Position numbers and translations under genes: made by a program. From the NCBI GenBank assembly GCA_028280345.1, contig JANQLY010000023.1:260201-308945 (forward strand): a stretch of 48,745 bases of DNA, given 5' to 3'. Below, in pieces: positions 17,749-27,448 of the stretch. The stretch is from Pseudomonadales bacterium (lineage in GTDB: Bacteria > Pseudomonadota > Gammaproteobacteria > Pseudomonadales > UBA7239). The notes under the pieces were generated by a model. The model did no database searches. It saw only the letters and a program-made list of their open reading frames with translations, and was not told the DNA's origin. Position 1 is the first letter of the stretch, and every line of letters starts with the position of its first letter.

Positions 17749-18987
17749 TTACACCTTGCCAAACACCAGGGTGCCATTGGTTCCACCGAAGCCAAAGGAA
17801 TTGGACATGGCATATTCAATCGACATCTGCTGCGCGGTATGAGGTACAAAGTTAAGGTCACAGCCCTCATCCGGATTATCAAGGTTGATGGTTGGCGGTG
17901 CCACCTGATCATGGATTGCCAGTACAGTGAAAATCGCCTCTACCGCTCCAGCTGCGCCAAGTAGATGACCAATCATGGACTTGGTTGAACTAACCGCCAC
18001 CTGACTGCTGGCATTCCCCATAACAGATTTAACAGCCGCACACTCGGCGAGGTCACCTGCCGGTGTCGATGTGCCATGGGCATTAATATAATCTACTTTT
18101 TCCGCATCCAGTTGCGCATCTTTGAGCGCATTGCGCATCGACATCGCGGCCCCGCTACCATCGTCGGGTGGCGAGGTCATATGGAACGCATCGTCACTCA
18201 TACCAAAACCGGTCAGCTCCGCATAGATCGTTGCTCCACGGGCTTTGGCGTGCTCGTATTCTTCAAGAATCAAGGCACCGGCCCCGTCGGCAAGTACAAA
18301 GCCGTCGCGATCCTTGTCCCAGGGGCGACTCGCCGCCTGCGGGTCATCATTGCGCGTAGACAGCGCCCGGGCTGCAGCAAACCCTCCAAGCCCTACTTCC
18401 GTACAGGCCATTTCAGCACCACCTGCCACCATCACATCGACTTCGTCATGCTGAATCATGCGGGCGGCAAAGCCAATATTGTGAGTACCGGAGCTACACG
18501 CTGTAGAAATCGCAATATTCGGACCTTTAAAGTTGTAACGGATCGCCAGATTACCCGCCACCATGTTGATAATGGAGCCAGGTACAAAGAAAGGTGAAAT
18601 ACGACGTGGGCCCTTGTTATCAATGATGTGGCGGTTTTCCTCAATCGCACCTATGCCACCAATGCCGGAGCCAATTGCCACACCGTAACGCGGCGCGCTC
18701 TCCTCGGTGGGCGCAAGATTGGCATCTTCGATCGCCTGAATCCCGGCAGCCATACCGTACTGGATGAAAATATCGAGCTTGCGCGCTTCTTTCGCGGGCA
18801 TATAGCGCTCAATATCGAAGTCCTTGACGTTGCCCGCGAAATGGGTCGCAAAAGGCGAGGCATCAAAGTGCTCAATCGTGGCAATGCCACTTTTTCCGGC
18901 AAGAATATTCTCCCAACTCGATGCCACATCAACACCGAGCGGGGAAACCATTCCAAGGCCTGTGATAACAACTCTTCGTTTGGACAA
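17749..18987 (-). CDS. fabF: Beta-ketoacyl-ACP synthase II
   Basis: 412 residues. Catalytic triad visible: Cys 164 in [12 protein letters not shown], His in [11 protein letters not shown] and His in [12 protein letters not shown]. It elongates acyl-ACP by condensation with malonyl-ACP. It lies downstream of acpP, with a Rho-independent terminator between them, so it is likely expressed by partial read-through from acpP. Confidence 0.97.
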   Translation of the reverse strand: MSKRRVVITGLGMVSPLGVDVASSWENILAGKSGIATIEHFDASPFATHFAGNVKDFDIERYMPAKEARKLDIFIQYGMAAGIQAIEDANLAPTEESAPRYGVAIGSGIGGIGAIEENRHIIDNKGPRRISPFFVPGSIINMVAGNLAIRYNFKGPNIAISTACSSGTHNIGFAARMIQHDEVDVMVAGGAEMACTEVGLGGFAAARALSTRNDDPQAASRPWDKDRDGFVLADGAGALILEEYEHAKARGATIYAELTGFGMSDDAFHMTSPPDDGSGAAMSMRNALKDAQLDAEKVDYINAHGTSTPAGDLAECAAVKSVMGNASSQVAVSSTKSMIGHLLGAAGAVEAIFTVLAIHDQVAPPTINLDNPDEGCDLNFVPHTAQQMSIEYAMSNSFGFGGTNGTLVFGKV

Positions 18988-19035
18988 GACGCTTACCTGC
19001 TTACACGGTTACAAGTTGGTAAAGGAAGGAGCCAC

Positions 19036-19069
19036 AAAAAAAGCCGTACATCATACGAGTACGGCTTTA
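19036..19069 (-). terminator. Terminator/attenuator between acpP and fabF
   Basis: On the minus strand AAGCCGTAC pairs with GTACGGCTT around a nine-base loop and is followed by seven T residues. It lies directly after the acpP stop and before fabF, so it should end most acpP transcripts and reduce fabF expression, matching the need for far more carrier protein than synthase. Confidence 0.9.
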
Positions 19070-19086
19070 ACAAAGCAGTGCAAGGA

Positions 19087-19323
19087 TTACGCGAGGTTGT
19101 TGTTGATGTAATCGATAGCAAGTTGAACAGTGGTAATTTTCTCTGCTTCTTCATCAGGAATTTCTGTTTCAAATTCCTCTTCAAGCGCCATAACCAGTTC
19201 AACGGTATCAAGGGAGTCAGCGCCCAGATCTTCTACAAAAGAAGCTTCCGGCTTAACTTCGTCTTCTTTAACCCCGAGTTGTTCAGCGACAATCTTTTTA
19301 ACGCGCTCTTCAATGCTGCTCAT
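19087..19323 (-). CDS. acpP: Acyl carrier protein
   Basis: 78 residues from ATG 19323 (AGGAG upstream). [18 protein letters not shown] opens the protein and the 4'-phosphopantetheine serine sits in [18 protein letters not shown]. The frame is open for 24 further codons but these have no ACP character. It carries acyl chains for the fab enzymes, PlsX and lipid A synthesis. Flanked by fabG and fabF in the conserved order. Confidence 0.98.
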   Translation of the reverse strand: MSSIEERVKKIVAEQLGVKEDEVKPEASFVEDLGADSLDTVELVMALEEEFETEIPDEEAEKITTVQLAIDYINNNLA

Positions 19324-19487
19324 TTGGATATTAACTCCTATGGTTACAAATAAAGCTGTAAATTTTCCAGCGTTTAAGTGGCCCTCGCAGGCCATGTGGA
19401 GGCGAATTTTACCCCCATTTCACACGAATGTGAAAAAAATATAAAACCCTTTATAAATCAATAGCTTGCCCCCCTATTAACGGGGTT

Positions 19488-20237
19488 CTAGCCCATATAC
19501 ATACCGCCATTTACGTGCAGCGTTTCGCCGGTTATATAGCCCGCTGCATCACTGGCGAGAAAGCTGACCACCGCAGCAATTTCTCCGGGTTGACCGAGTC
19601 GACCGAGCGGAATTTGCCCCATCAGCATTTCTTTCTGTTCCTCTGGCAGCACATCTGTCATGTCAGTATCGATAAAGCCTGGCGCCACAGAATTCACTGT
19701 TACATTGCGCGAACCGAGCTCACGCGCCAGCGCACGGGCAAAACCCGCCGCACCGGCCTTGGTGGCGGCATAATTAGACTGACCAATATTACCCATGGCA
19801 CCGACAACAGATGTGATATTGATAATGCGACCCCAACGCGCCTTGGTCATACCACGCAAACACGCTTTGGAAACGCGATACAGAGCATTGAGGTTGGTAT
19901 CAATGACATCTTCCCACTCATCGTCTTTCATGCGCATGAGGATATTGTCTTTAGTGATGCCGGCGTTATTGACCAGGATGGTGACCGCGCCAAATTCATC
20001 CGCAATCGCCTTGATCACCGCATCCACAGAAGCCGTATCAGTGACATTGAGTGCCATACCTTTGCCTTTGACACCTGATTCGGCAAAGCGGGCCGAAATT
20101 TTCTCCGCACCACCCTCAGTGGTTGCGGTACCAATAACCGTTGCTCCCTGCTTGCCAAGCTCATCGGCAATCGCCTTGCCAATACCGCGACTCGCACCGG
20201 TCACCAATGCAACTTTTTCTTCAAGCCCTGCACTCAT
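19488..20237 (-). CDS. fabG: 3-oxoacyl-ACP reductase
   Basis: 249 residues from the ATG at 20237 (GGGG upstream; the TTG two codons earlier is not needed). Short-chain dehydrogenase with NADPH motif TGASRGIG near residue 13, NNAG in the middle, catalytic Tyr/Lys in SNYAATKAG and the PGFIDTDMT loop. It reduces 3-oxoacyl-ACP. About 160 bases separate it from acpP. Confidence 0.97.
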   Translation of the reverse strand: MSAGLEEKVALVTGASRGIGKAIADELGKQGATVIGTATTEGGAEKISARFAESGVKGKGMALNVTDTASVDAVIKAIADEFGAVTILVNNAGITKDNILMRMKDDEWEDVIDTNLNALYRVSKACLRGMTKARWGRIINITSVVGAMGNIGQSNYAATKAGAAGFARALARELGSRNVTVNSVAPGFIDTDMTDVLPEEQKEMLMGQIPLGRLGQPGEIAAVVSFLASDAAGYITGETLHVNGGMYMG

Positions 20238-20285
20238 AGACAATTCCCCTTTTACTCAGCTATTTAACATCTCATTCAATATTTG

Positions 20286-21218
20286 TTATGCACTTACCGC
20301 TTCAAGCGCCTGTTGCATACCATCCGGAGTTTCCAACGCATGGGCACTCAGGGATTTATCAATGCGTTTACTTAAGCCACACAACACCTTGCCCGGACCA
20401 CACTCTACAGTTGTACTAATACCACCAGCAACCAGTGCCTGGACACAATCCACCCACAATACCGGATTGTCGATCTGCTTAATCATCAGTTGTTTGATTT
20501 GCTCCGGATCACTTTCAGTTTGCCCATGATAGTTATGCACAATCGGAATCTGTGGTGCAGAAAAGTTGGTTGCCGCAATTAATTCGGCCATTTGCTGTGC
20601 AGCCGGCTGCATCAGACTGGTATGGAAAGGGGCACTGACCGGCAGCGGCATTGCCCGTTTGGCTCCGGCTTCCTTTAATTCAGCGATAGCCTTATCAACA
20701 GCATCAGCTTTACCAGCAATCACCACTTGGCCCGGGGAATTAAAGTTAACGGCTTCTGCACCGGTCTGCTCACAAATTGCTTTGATTTTATCGTCATCAA
20801 GACCGATAACCGCCGCCATAGCTCCCTCACCTTTAGGCACTGCCTGCTGCATAAACGCGCCGCGGTTGCGCACCAGGTTCACAGCATCTTCAAATGCCAC
20901 CACACCGGCACACACTAACGCAGACCATTCACCGAGGCTGTGCCCTGCCATCATTGCCGGAGTTGCTCCACCTTTTTCATTCCAGATTTTCCACAGCGCG
21001 ACACTCGAAGTGAGCAACAGTGGCTGCGTGGTTTCAGTCTGATTAATCTGCTCCTGCTCACCGTTCTGACACAGATCCCACAAATCGTAACCGAGCACTT
21101 CGGAGGCTGTCGCAAACGTTTCAGTAACCAGCGCAGACTCCGCTGCCATATCCGCTAACATACCAATCGTCTGGGAACCCTGACCGGAAAAAACAAACGC
21201 CAAACTGCCATTACTCAT
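20286..21218 (-). CDS. fabD: Malonyl-CoA:ACP transacylase
   Basis: 310 residues. FVFSGQGSQ at the N-terminus, the nucleophile Ser 94 in AGHSLGEWSAL and the later histidine in SAPFHTSLM define the family. It loads malonyl groups onto ACP. GAGG precedes the ATG. Its usual neighbour fabH is missing between plsX and fabD. Confidence 0.97.
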   Translation of the reverse strand: MSNGSLAFVFSGQGSQTIGMLADMAAESALVTETFATASEVLGYDLWDLCQNGEQEQINQTETTQPLLLTSSVALWKIWNEKGGATPAMMAGHSLGEWSALVCAGVVAFEDAVNLVRNRGAFMQQAVPKGEGAMAAVIGLDDDKIKAICEQTGAEAVNFNSPGQVVIAGKADAVDKAIAELKEAGAKRAMPLPVSAPFHTSLMQPAAQQMAELIAATNFSAPQIPIVHNYHGQTESDPEQIKQLMIKQIDNPVLWVDCVQALVAGGISTTVECGPGKVLCGLSKRIDKSLSAHALETPDGMQQALEAVSA

Positions 21219-21240
21219 ACAACCCCACTCCTCTAACTAA

Positions 21241-21276
21241 AATCAATAACTACGAATCAATAACTACGAATCAATA
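21241..21276. repeat. Two and a half copies of a 14-bp tandem repeat
   Basis: AATCAATAACTACG occurs twice head to tail (21241-21254, 21255-21268) and begins a third time as AATCAATAG across the plsX stop codon. It looks like a small slippage duplication in the plsX-fabD gap. Confidence 0.85.
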
Positions 21277-22311
21277 GCCCAGCGTTTCAAGTTGCTGGTT
21301 AATCTTGCGCGGCAAGTCCTGTTCTACTTCCGAACAGGCCAGCTGAATCGCTCTGCCGAATGCATTCTGTCCGGCACTGCCATGGCTCACGACGACCGTC
21401 CCCTGCAAGCCCAAAAAACTTGCGCCATTATACCCGGATGGATCGATATTGCGGCGCAAATCATCCAGCAACACACGGGACAAAAACGCGAGAATGCGTG
21501 TAATCATGTTGCGTTTCCAGGTTTGACGAATTTTTTCCACAATCAGCCGCGCTACTCCTTCACTCGCCTTGAGCACCACATTACCAACGAAACCGTCACA
21601 GACCACCACATCGGCAGTGCCCTTGTAGATATCATCACCCTCTACATAACCGATGTAATTCAGATTGGGGTTTTTCTCCAGCAAGCTAGCGGCAAGTTTT
21701 ACCTGCTCGTTACCCTTGATCTCCTCTTCACCGATATTGAGCAAACCGACTTTGGGAGCAGCAATATTGTTGAGGGCCGCCGACATCACCGAGCCCATCA
21801 CGGCAAACTGGTGCAAATGATCGGAGTGGCTATCAACATTGGCACCGAGATCCAGCAATAAACAAGTACCGTTTTCAGTGGGCATTTCTGAACAGATAGC
21901 AGGCCGGTCAATACCCGGAAAGGTTTTTAACAGATAACGTCCTATAGCCATAAGCGCGCCGGTATTACCCGCACTCACACAGGCGTGAGCCTGCCCCTGG
22001 CTAACCAGTTCTACCGCTTTATACATCGAAGACTGTTTTTTACTGCGCAATGCACTGGATGGCTTTTCATCCATCGCAACAACATCGGGGCAATCGATTA
22101 CGGAAAGACGCTCAGCAAACACCTGTGAGGAACACAGCGACCTGATTTGTCCGGCATTGCCGAGCAAGGTGAGTTTAAGATGGGGATTTTTTTTCAAGGC
22201 CTGCAGAGCAGCAGGCACGGTAATTTGCGGGCCGTGGTCGCCACCCATTACATCAATGGCGATATGGCACAGTTCAGAGTGAGCCAAGCCTGTAGCGTCC
22301 TGGCGAGACAT
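21271..22311 (-). CDS. plsX: Phosphate acyltransferase PlsX
   Basis: 346 residues with the family start IAIDVMGGDHGP, then SAGNTGALMA and GNVVLKASEGVARLI. It converts acyl-ACP to acyl-phosphate for phospholipid synthesis. It follows rpmF by 43 bases, which hold a 6-bp hairpin. The fabH gene that usually comes next is absent. Confidence 0.97.
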   Translation of the reverse strand: MSRQDATGLAHSELCHIAIDVMGGDHGPQITVPAALQALKKNPHLKLTLLGNAGQIRSLCSSQVFAERLSVIDCPDVVAMDEKPSSALRSKKQSSMYKAVELVSQGQAHACVSAGNTGALMAIGRYLLKTFPGIDRPAICSEMPTENGTCLLLDLGANVDSHSDHLHQFAVMGSVMSAALNNIAAPKVGLLNIGEEEIKGNEQVKLAASLLEKNPNLNYIGYVEGDDIYKGTADVVVCDGFVGNVVLKASEGVARLIVEKIRQTWKRNMITRILAFLSRVLLDDLRRNIDPSGYNGASFLGLQGTVVVSHGSAGQNAFGRAIQLACSEVEQDLPRKINQQLETLGY

Positions 22312-22323
22312 GATAAATCCGGG

Positions 22324-22341
22324 GCCAGGAGATGACCTGGC
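22324..22341 (-). other. Small hairpin in the rpmF-plsX gap
   Basis: A perfect 6-bp stem, GCCAGG with CCTGGC, loop AGATGA, lies 13 bases before the plsX start. No T-run follows, so it is not a Rho-independent terminator; it may be a processing site or a modulator of plsX translation. Confidence 0.45.
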
Positions 22342-22354
22342 TCACACCTGTGTT

Positions 22355-22540
22355 TTATTCGTCGTCGTCAATATCAACAACTTTACGACCACGGTAAAAG
22401 CCGTCCGCAGACACATGGTGGCGCAGGTGCTTTTCACCCGTCGTGGGGTCAACAGTCAGCGCGGGTTTGCTGTTCAATGCATCGTGGGAACGACGCTGGC
22501 CGCGGCGTGAACGTGTCACTTTATTTTGTTGAACTGCCAT
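22355..22540 (-). CDS. rpmF: 50S ribosomal protein L32
   Basis: 61 residues: [20 protein letters not shown] is the canonical L32 start and the protein ends in the acidic tail VVDIDDDE. No zinc cysteines, as in most gammaproteobacterial L32. It lies 18 bases after yceD and is co-transcribed with the lipid genes, linking ribosome and membrane synthesis. Confidence 0.98.
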   Translation of the reverse strand: MAVQQNKVTRSRRGQRRSHDALNSKPALTVDPTTGEKHLRHHVSADGFYRGRKVVDIDDDE

Positions 22541-22558
22541 AACTTAACTCCTGAAACT

Positions 22559-23107
22559 CTAGCGAGTTTTTTTCAGATCATTTTTTACCTGTTCCAATGC
22601 ACTGAACGGATTCTCTGTGACATCGGTACCGGATTCTTCAATATCGCCAAACTGTCTCGGCGTACCATCTTCACCGCTTGCACATTCCTCGTGCAAAGAG
22701 GTAATTGGCAAAGACAGCAATAATTCATCCTCGATCACTGCATACAAGTCGAGATAACCCGACTCGTCTTCCAGCATTACCGGGTCAAGGTGCCGCGGCA
22801 AGGCTTTGGCCTGAATATCGTCCCAGACAAACGCCAGGCTGAGTGTGGTTGCCACGTGCTGTGTCATCGACTGCAAACAACGCTGACACAATACCTCAAG
22901 TTGTGCTTCCACCGAGCCGGTCACGACCCGGTTGCGATCCTCATCCTGGGCAAAGTTCAGTACTACCGTCACTTCACCGCTGTCGTTTTCGAGCAGTTCG
23001 CGCAACCGTGGCAAATCAGCAAGCTTTACCGTGCCGGATAACTCAATCGCCTGCTGCGCAAGTTTGAGAACATCCGCCTGCCGTGGAAGGTGCTGATACT
23101 GGCTCAT
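22559..23107 (-). CDS. yceD: DUF177 protein YceD (23S rRNA accumulation protein)
   Basis: 182 residues. The DUF177 core includes VLCQRCLQSM with its C-x2-C pair and the acidic middle region LDPVMLEDESGYLDLYAVIEDELLLSLP. The family is needed for normal 23S rRNA levels in bacteria and plastids. It is the first gene of the operon behind a strong sigma-70 promoter. Confidence 0.94.
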   Translation of the reverse strand: MSQYQHLPRQADVLKLAQQAIELSGTVKLADLPRLRELLENDSGEVTVVLNFAQDEDRNRVVTGSVEAQLEVLCQRCLQSMTQHVATTLSLAFVWDDIQAKALPRHLDPVMLEDESGYLDLYAVIEDELLLSLPITSLHEECASGEDGTPRQFGDIEESGTDVTENPFSALEQVKNDLKKTR

Positions 23108-23180
23108 AACGATTACCCATACCCGAGTCTATTGGACCACCGGGTGTCATCGGGGCGGGGATTATCCCGCAAGGCGCGCC

Positions 23181-23209
23181 ATTCTAGAGATAAGGCCTTG
23201 ATTTGTCAA
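23181..23209 (-). promoter_or_regulatory. Sigma-70 promoter of the yceD-rpmF-plsX-fab operon
   Basis: On the minus strand TTGACA (6/6) and TAGAAT (5/6) are exactly 17 bases apart. Transcription should start near 23174, giving a leader of about 65 bases that contains a GCGGG/CCCGC hairpin. This is the strongest promoter seen in the window. Confidence 0.88.
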
Positions 23210-23340
23210 AGAAAAAGCCGTGTTTCAGGCACTGTTCCCGGGCATCTGACCAGCGGTCGTGCGCGGTGTTTTATTACCACCCGCCCAGCGCCCTATCGCT
23301 ATCGAAGCAAGCCTGTAAGCCATTGAAAAACAGGGATTTT

Positions 23341-24729
23341 TTACAGGTTGTCGCGCATATGGGCCTTGACAGTCTCGAGATCATTGGCAAGTACCGTATA
23401 GCGCTCTTCGCGTTCAAACAGGTCTTTCATATGATATGGCAGGGCCGGATCTTCGTCCTGCCCGGCCTTTTTCACCGCTTCCGGGAATTTCGCTGGATGG
23501 GCTGTCGCCAGAGTTACCATCGGTAGCGAAGAATCCCTTACCGTTTCGCGAGCGGCTTTTACCCCGATAGCGGTATGGGGGTCGAGCAAATACTCCGAGG
23601 TTTCAAAAGTTTCACGGATCGTGTCACAGGTGAGTTCATCATCCACGGCAAAACTGTCGTAAATTTCACGCGCCTTTTCAAGATGGTTGTTATCCACCAC
23701 CAGCGGCCCGGTTTTGAAATCTTCCATCAGTTGTTTGATCGATTCACCGTCGTGATCGTAAAGATCAAACAGCATACGCTCAAAATTGCTCGACACCATA
23801 ATGTCCATGCTTGGTGACAAGGTATGCTCCAGTTTACTACGCTCGTATAGATTACGTGACAGGAAACGATGCAGAATGTCATTTTTGTTAGTTGCTATCA
23901 CCAATTGTTTAATCGGCAGCCCCATCTTGCGCGCCAGATAGCCTGCAAAGATATCGCCGAAGTTGCCAGTGGGTACGGAAAATTGCATTTCACGCTGAGG
24001 ACCACCGAGGTGCAGGGCTGCGTAAAAATAGTAAACCGTTTGCGCCATAATGCGCGCCCAGTTAATCGAGTTCACCGCCACCAGACGCTTACCGCCGAGA
24101 AAGCTCTGATCGGCAAAACTGTCTTTGACCATTTGCTGGCAGTCATCGAAATTACCTTCGATCGCGAGGTTGTGAATGTTGTCACTAATCACTGTCGTCA
24201 TCTGACGGCGCTGCACATCGGAAACACGATTGTGCGGGTGCAGAATAAAAATATCGATGTTTTTGCAACGGCGACAACCCTCAATCGCCGCGGAACCGGT
24301 ATCTCCCGATGTCGCTCCCATAATCACAACTTTCTCGTTGCGACGCTCAAGTACATAGTCAAGCAAATGACCAAGCAGCTGCAGTGCTACATCTTTAAAG
24401 GCGAGTGTCGGACCGTGAAACAGCTCCAGCACCCACTCGTTATGACCAATTTGCACCAGCGGTGTAATACCAACATGGCGGAAACTTGCATAGCTTTTAT
24501 CAATGATCGCTCTGAAATCATCCGCGGGAATTGCATCCCCTACAAACGGCTGAAGAATTTTGAACGCAAGTTCCTGGTAGGAAAGCCCCGCCCATGAAGC
24601 AATTTCTTCCCGACTATACGTTGGCAACTGTTCCGGCACATACAAACCGCCATCGCTCGCAAGCCCGGTTAACAGAACATCTTCAAACTCCAGTGCCGGT
24701 GCATCACCGCGTGTACTGATATATTTCAT
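23341..24729 (-). CDS. thrC: Threonine synthase
   Basis: 462 residues from ATG 24729 (a TTG five codons upstream is the only alternative). MKYISTRG and LASDGGLYVPE are the family start; the PLP lysine is in GPTLAFKDVALQLLG, and GATSGDTGSAAIEG binds phosphate. It converts O-phosphohomoserine to threonine. It follows hom, as in Pseudomonas. No thrB kinase gene is nearby. Confidence 0.97.
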   Translation of the reverse strand: MKYISTRGDAPALEFEDVLLTGLASDGGLYVPEQLPTYSREEIASWAGLSYQELAFKILQPFVGDAIPADDFRAIIDKSYASFRHVGITPLVQIGHNEWVLELFHGPTLAFKDVALQLLGHLLDYVLERRNEKVVIMGATSGDTGSAAIEGCRRCKNIDIFILHPHNRVSDVQRRQMTTVISDNIHNLAIEGNFDDCQQMVKDSFADQSFLGGKRLVAVNSINWARIMAQTVYYFYAALHLGGPQREMQFSVPTGNFGDIFAGYLARKMGLPIKQLVIATNKNDILHRFLSRNLYERSKLEHTLSPSMDIMVSSNFERMLFDLYDHDGESIKQLMEDFKTGPLVVDNNHLEKAREIYDSFAVDDELTCDTIRETFETSEYLLDPHTAIGVKAARETVRDSSLPMVTLATAHPAKFPEAVKKAGQDEDPALPYHMKDLFEREERYTVLANDLETVKAHMRDNL

Positions 24730-24794
24730 AACAAACTCAATCAAAAACTCTTTGCGTTAATTTGGTTTATGCTTTCACTCACCTGGCACTGCCA

Positions 24795-26123
24795 TTAACC
24801 CAGTGATTCAACTCGAATACGTACAACCTCACCCTGCACCACCGGCAGAGATGCAATTTGTTCAATCGCAGCGAGCATGTTTCCCTCGCGGGTTTTATTC
24901 GTAATCATAATCACCGGCACGGTTGCTTCTCCCGTTGTCGGTTCTTTCTGCACAAGTGCCTCAATACTGATGCCCGCCGCACTGAAAATTTGTGTGATAT
25001 CCGACATCACTCCCGGCTTGTCTTCGGCAGTTAAACGCAGGTAAAACGCTGTCTCTACCGCTTCGATTGGCAATACCGGCTGTTCCTTAATCGCTTCTGG
25101 CACAAACCCCATGGTTGGCACACAGGTAATTCCTTTACCTTCACTGTCATCTGCTGCTGACAGCAAGCGTGCCAGATCCACCACATCGGCAATCACCGCA
25201 GAAGCAGTTGGCTCACTGCCTGCACCCGGCCCGTTATACAGCGTCGGCCCAACCGCATCACCCCATACCATCACCGCATTCATCACACCGTCAACATTCG
25301 CAATCAGTCGATCCTTTGGTATCAGCGTCGGATGCACACGCAGTTCCACACCGGCATCGGTCTTGCGCGCAATGCCCAGATGCTTGATGCGATAGCCAAG
25401 CTCCGCAGCGTAATCCACATCACGGGTTTCAAGTTTACTAATACCTTCGGTAAAAATTTTCTCCACTTCCAGTGGCATTGCAAACGCCAGTGATGCAAGA
25501 ATCACCAGTTTATGCGCAGCATCAATACCTTCCACATCGAACGTCGGATCAGCTTCAGCGTAACCGAGTTCCTGCGCTTCCTTAAGAACATCGTCAAACG
25601 CACGCCCCTTGTCACCCATCTCGGTCAGAATAAAGTTACCGGTACCATTGATAATACCTGCAAGCCATTCAATGCGATTCGCCGCCAGGCCCTCCCGCAG
25701 TGCTTTTATAATCGGAATACCACCTGCAACAGCCGCCTCGTAGGCTACTGTCACATTGTTGTTACGCGCAACTTCAAATACTTCGTTACCACACTCGGCT
25801 ATCAGGGCCTTGTTTGCCGTAACTACATGCTTGCCATTGCTGAGCGCCTGCAATACCAGATCTTTCGCAACGGTAGTACCACCAATCAGCTCCACAACCA
25901 CATCAATTTCGTCATCGTTAACCACAGCAAAAATATCGCGGCTGACTTTCACATTTGAGGTATCCGCATTGGGGTTATCGCGGCGCGCACCGATATGTGT
26001 AACGGTTACCTCGCAACCTGCTCGCGCTGCAATCAGTTCCGCATTGCGGGTCAACACATTAAAGACACCGCTGCCAACTGTACCCAAACCACAAAGCCCA
26101 ATCTTCATTTTTTTCACTGCCAT
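24795..26123 (-). CDS. hom: Homoserine dehydrogenase
   Basis: 442 residues: NAD(P)-binding GLCGLGTVGSGV at the N-terminus, catalytic region TANKALIAECG, the substrate domain with GIINGTGNFILTEM and a C-terminal ACT domain (from about residue 360: RLTAEDKPGVMSDITQIF), expected to mediate threonine feedback. It is monofunctional, with no aspartokinase fused. Confidence 0.97.
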   Translation of the reverse strand: MAVKKMKIGLCGLGTVGSGVFNVLTRNAELIAARAGCEVTVTHIGARRDNPNADTSNVKVSRDIFAVVNDDEIDVVVELIGGTTVAKDLVLQALSNGKHVVTANKALIAECGNEVFEVARNNNVTVAYEAAVAGGIPIIKALREGLAANRIEWLAGIINGTGNFILTEMGDKGRAFDDVLKEAQELGYAEADPTFDVEGIDAAHKLVILASLAFAMPLEVEKIFTEGISKLETRDVDYAAELGYRIKHLGIARKTDAGVELRVHPTLIPKDRLIANVDGVMNAVMVWGDAVGPTLYNGPGAGSEPTASAVIADVVDLARLLSAADDSEGKGITCVPTMGFVPEAIKEQPVLPIEAVETAFYLRLTAEDKPGVMSDITQIFSAAGISIEALVQKEPTTGEATVPVIMITNKTREGNMLAAIEQIASLPVVQGEVVRIRVESLG

Positions 26124-26158
26124 TACCCGGTATTAAATCTGTATCAAAACCTGCATCA

Positions 26159-27355
26159 TCAGGGTGTTTGTTTTAGCATCTGACGAATACCACGTATCGC
26201 CTGCCTCGTTCTGTGTTCGTTCTCAATCAGTGCAAAACGCACATAGCCTTCACCATATTCACCAAAACCGATGCCCGGCGAAACAGCTACCTTTGCCTCT
26301 TCCAGCAATTTCTTGCTAAATTCCAATGAACCCATCGCCTGAAACTGTTGCGGAATACGTGCCCAGACAAACATCGTAGCTTTGGGTTTTTCCACCGGCC
26401 AACCAGCAGCATTCAAACCATCACACAGCGTATCGCGACGACTTAAATACATCTGGCGAATTTCTTCGACACATTGCTGATCTGCTTCGAGCGCATGAAT
26501 CGCCGCAACCTGGATCGGCGTAAACATGCCGTAATCGTGGTAGGACTTCAAGCGCGCCAGTGCACCTACCAACTCCGGGTTACCGCAACAAAAACCAACC
26601 CGCCAGCCGGGCATATTGTAACTTTTTGACAGAGAAAAAAACTCTACTGCCACCTCTTTTGCGCCTTCTACCTGCAAAATCGACGGTGCCCGATAGCCAT
26701 CAAAACACAGATCCGCATAGGCGAGATCCTGCACCACCCATATTTCATGCTCGCGAGCCACTGCCACTACCCGCTCATAGAAATCCAGTTCCACACAGTG
26801 GGTTGTCGGATTACCCGGAAAATTCAGTACCAGCATCTTCGGCTTGGGCCAACTGGTTTTGATCGCGGCTTCGAGCTCACTGAAGAATTTTTCGTGAGCA
26901 TTATCCTCGTCGGCGTTGAGCGGTACATGGCGAATATCTGCCCCGGCGATCACAAAACCGTAGGGGTGGATTGGATAAGCTGGATTCGGTACGAGTACTG
27001 CGTCACCCGGACCCAGGGTCGCCAGCGCCAGATGGGCAAGCCCTTCTTTAGACCCCAACGTCACGATGGCTTCAGTTTTTGGGTCAAGACTCACATTAAA
27101 ACGCCGCTCGTACCAGTCACAGATAGCCTTGCGCAAACGTGGAATGCCCGCCGAGGTGGAATAGCGATGAGTGTCACCGCGCTGGACTGTTTCAATAAGC
27201 TTGTCGACGATATGAGACGGGGTCGGCTGATCCGGGTTACCCATGCCGAAATCAATAATATCTTCACCGCGCACACGGGCCGCGTGCTTCAACTCACCGA
27301 TGATGTTGAAGACATAGGGAGGCAGGCGTTCAATGCGCGGGAATTGGGTATGCAC
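26159..27355 (-). CDS. alaC: Glutamate-pyruvate aminotransferase AlaC
   Basis: 398 residues from GTG 27355 (GAG just upstream). Fold-type I aminotransferase; very close to E. coli AlaC throughout, with [18 protein letters not shown], the PLP lysine in [17 protein letters not shown] and [17 protein letters not shown]. It makes alanine from pyruvate and glutamate. It sits between dsbC and hom, where Pseudomonas has no gene, and starts 36 bases before hom. Confidence 0.94.
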   Translation of the reverse strand: MHTQFPRIERLPPYVFNIIGELKHAARVRGEDIIDFGMGNPDQPTPSHIVDKLIETVQRGDTHRYSTSAGIPRLRKAICDWYERRFNVSLDPKTEAIVTLGSKEGLAHLALATLGPGDAVLVPNPAYPIHPYGFVIAGADIRHVPLNADEDNAHEKFFSELEAAIKTSWPKPKMLVLNFPGNPTTHCVELDFYERVVAVAREHEIWVVQDLAYADLCFDGYRAPSILQVEGAKEVAVEFFSLSKSYNMPGWRVGFCCGNPELVGALARLKSYHDYGMFTPIQVAAIHALEADQQCVEEIRQMYLSRRDTLCDGLNAAGWPVEKPKATMFVWARIPQQFQAMGSLEFSKKLLEEAKVAVSPGIGFGEYGEGYVRFALIENEHRTRQAIRGIRQMLKQTP

Positions 27356-27448
27356 GTCTAGCTCAAACCGTGGCAGGTGCCATATTAATGGAAAAGCGGC
27401 ACCTTACTCAGGAGTACTCCCGCTGTCAATTCAGGTGATCGCCTCGAT

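Noticed and set aside
18628..19353. 241-residue plus-strand frame across fabF and acpP
   Set aside because: Antisense to two certain genes and spans their terminator; no family features.
19795..20529. 244-residue plus-strand frame across fabG and fabD
   Set aside because: Antisense to conserved genes, with low-complexity Ser/Ala/Pro composition typical of a shadow frame.
23318..23347. CCTGTAA/TTACAGG pairing at the thrC stop as a terminator
   Set aside because: Long loop and no T-run after the stem.
23869..24597. 242-residue plus-strand frame inside thrC
   Set aside because: Antisense to thrC; His/Arg/Asn-rich shadow without a ribosome site.
27375..27404. AGGTGCC/GGCACCT hairpin in the alaC leader
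   Set aside because: No T-run and no alternative structure seen, so no clear attenuator.
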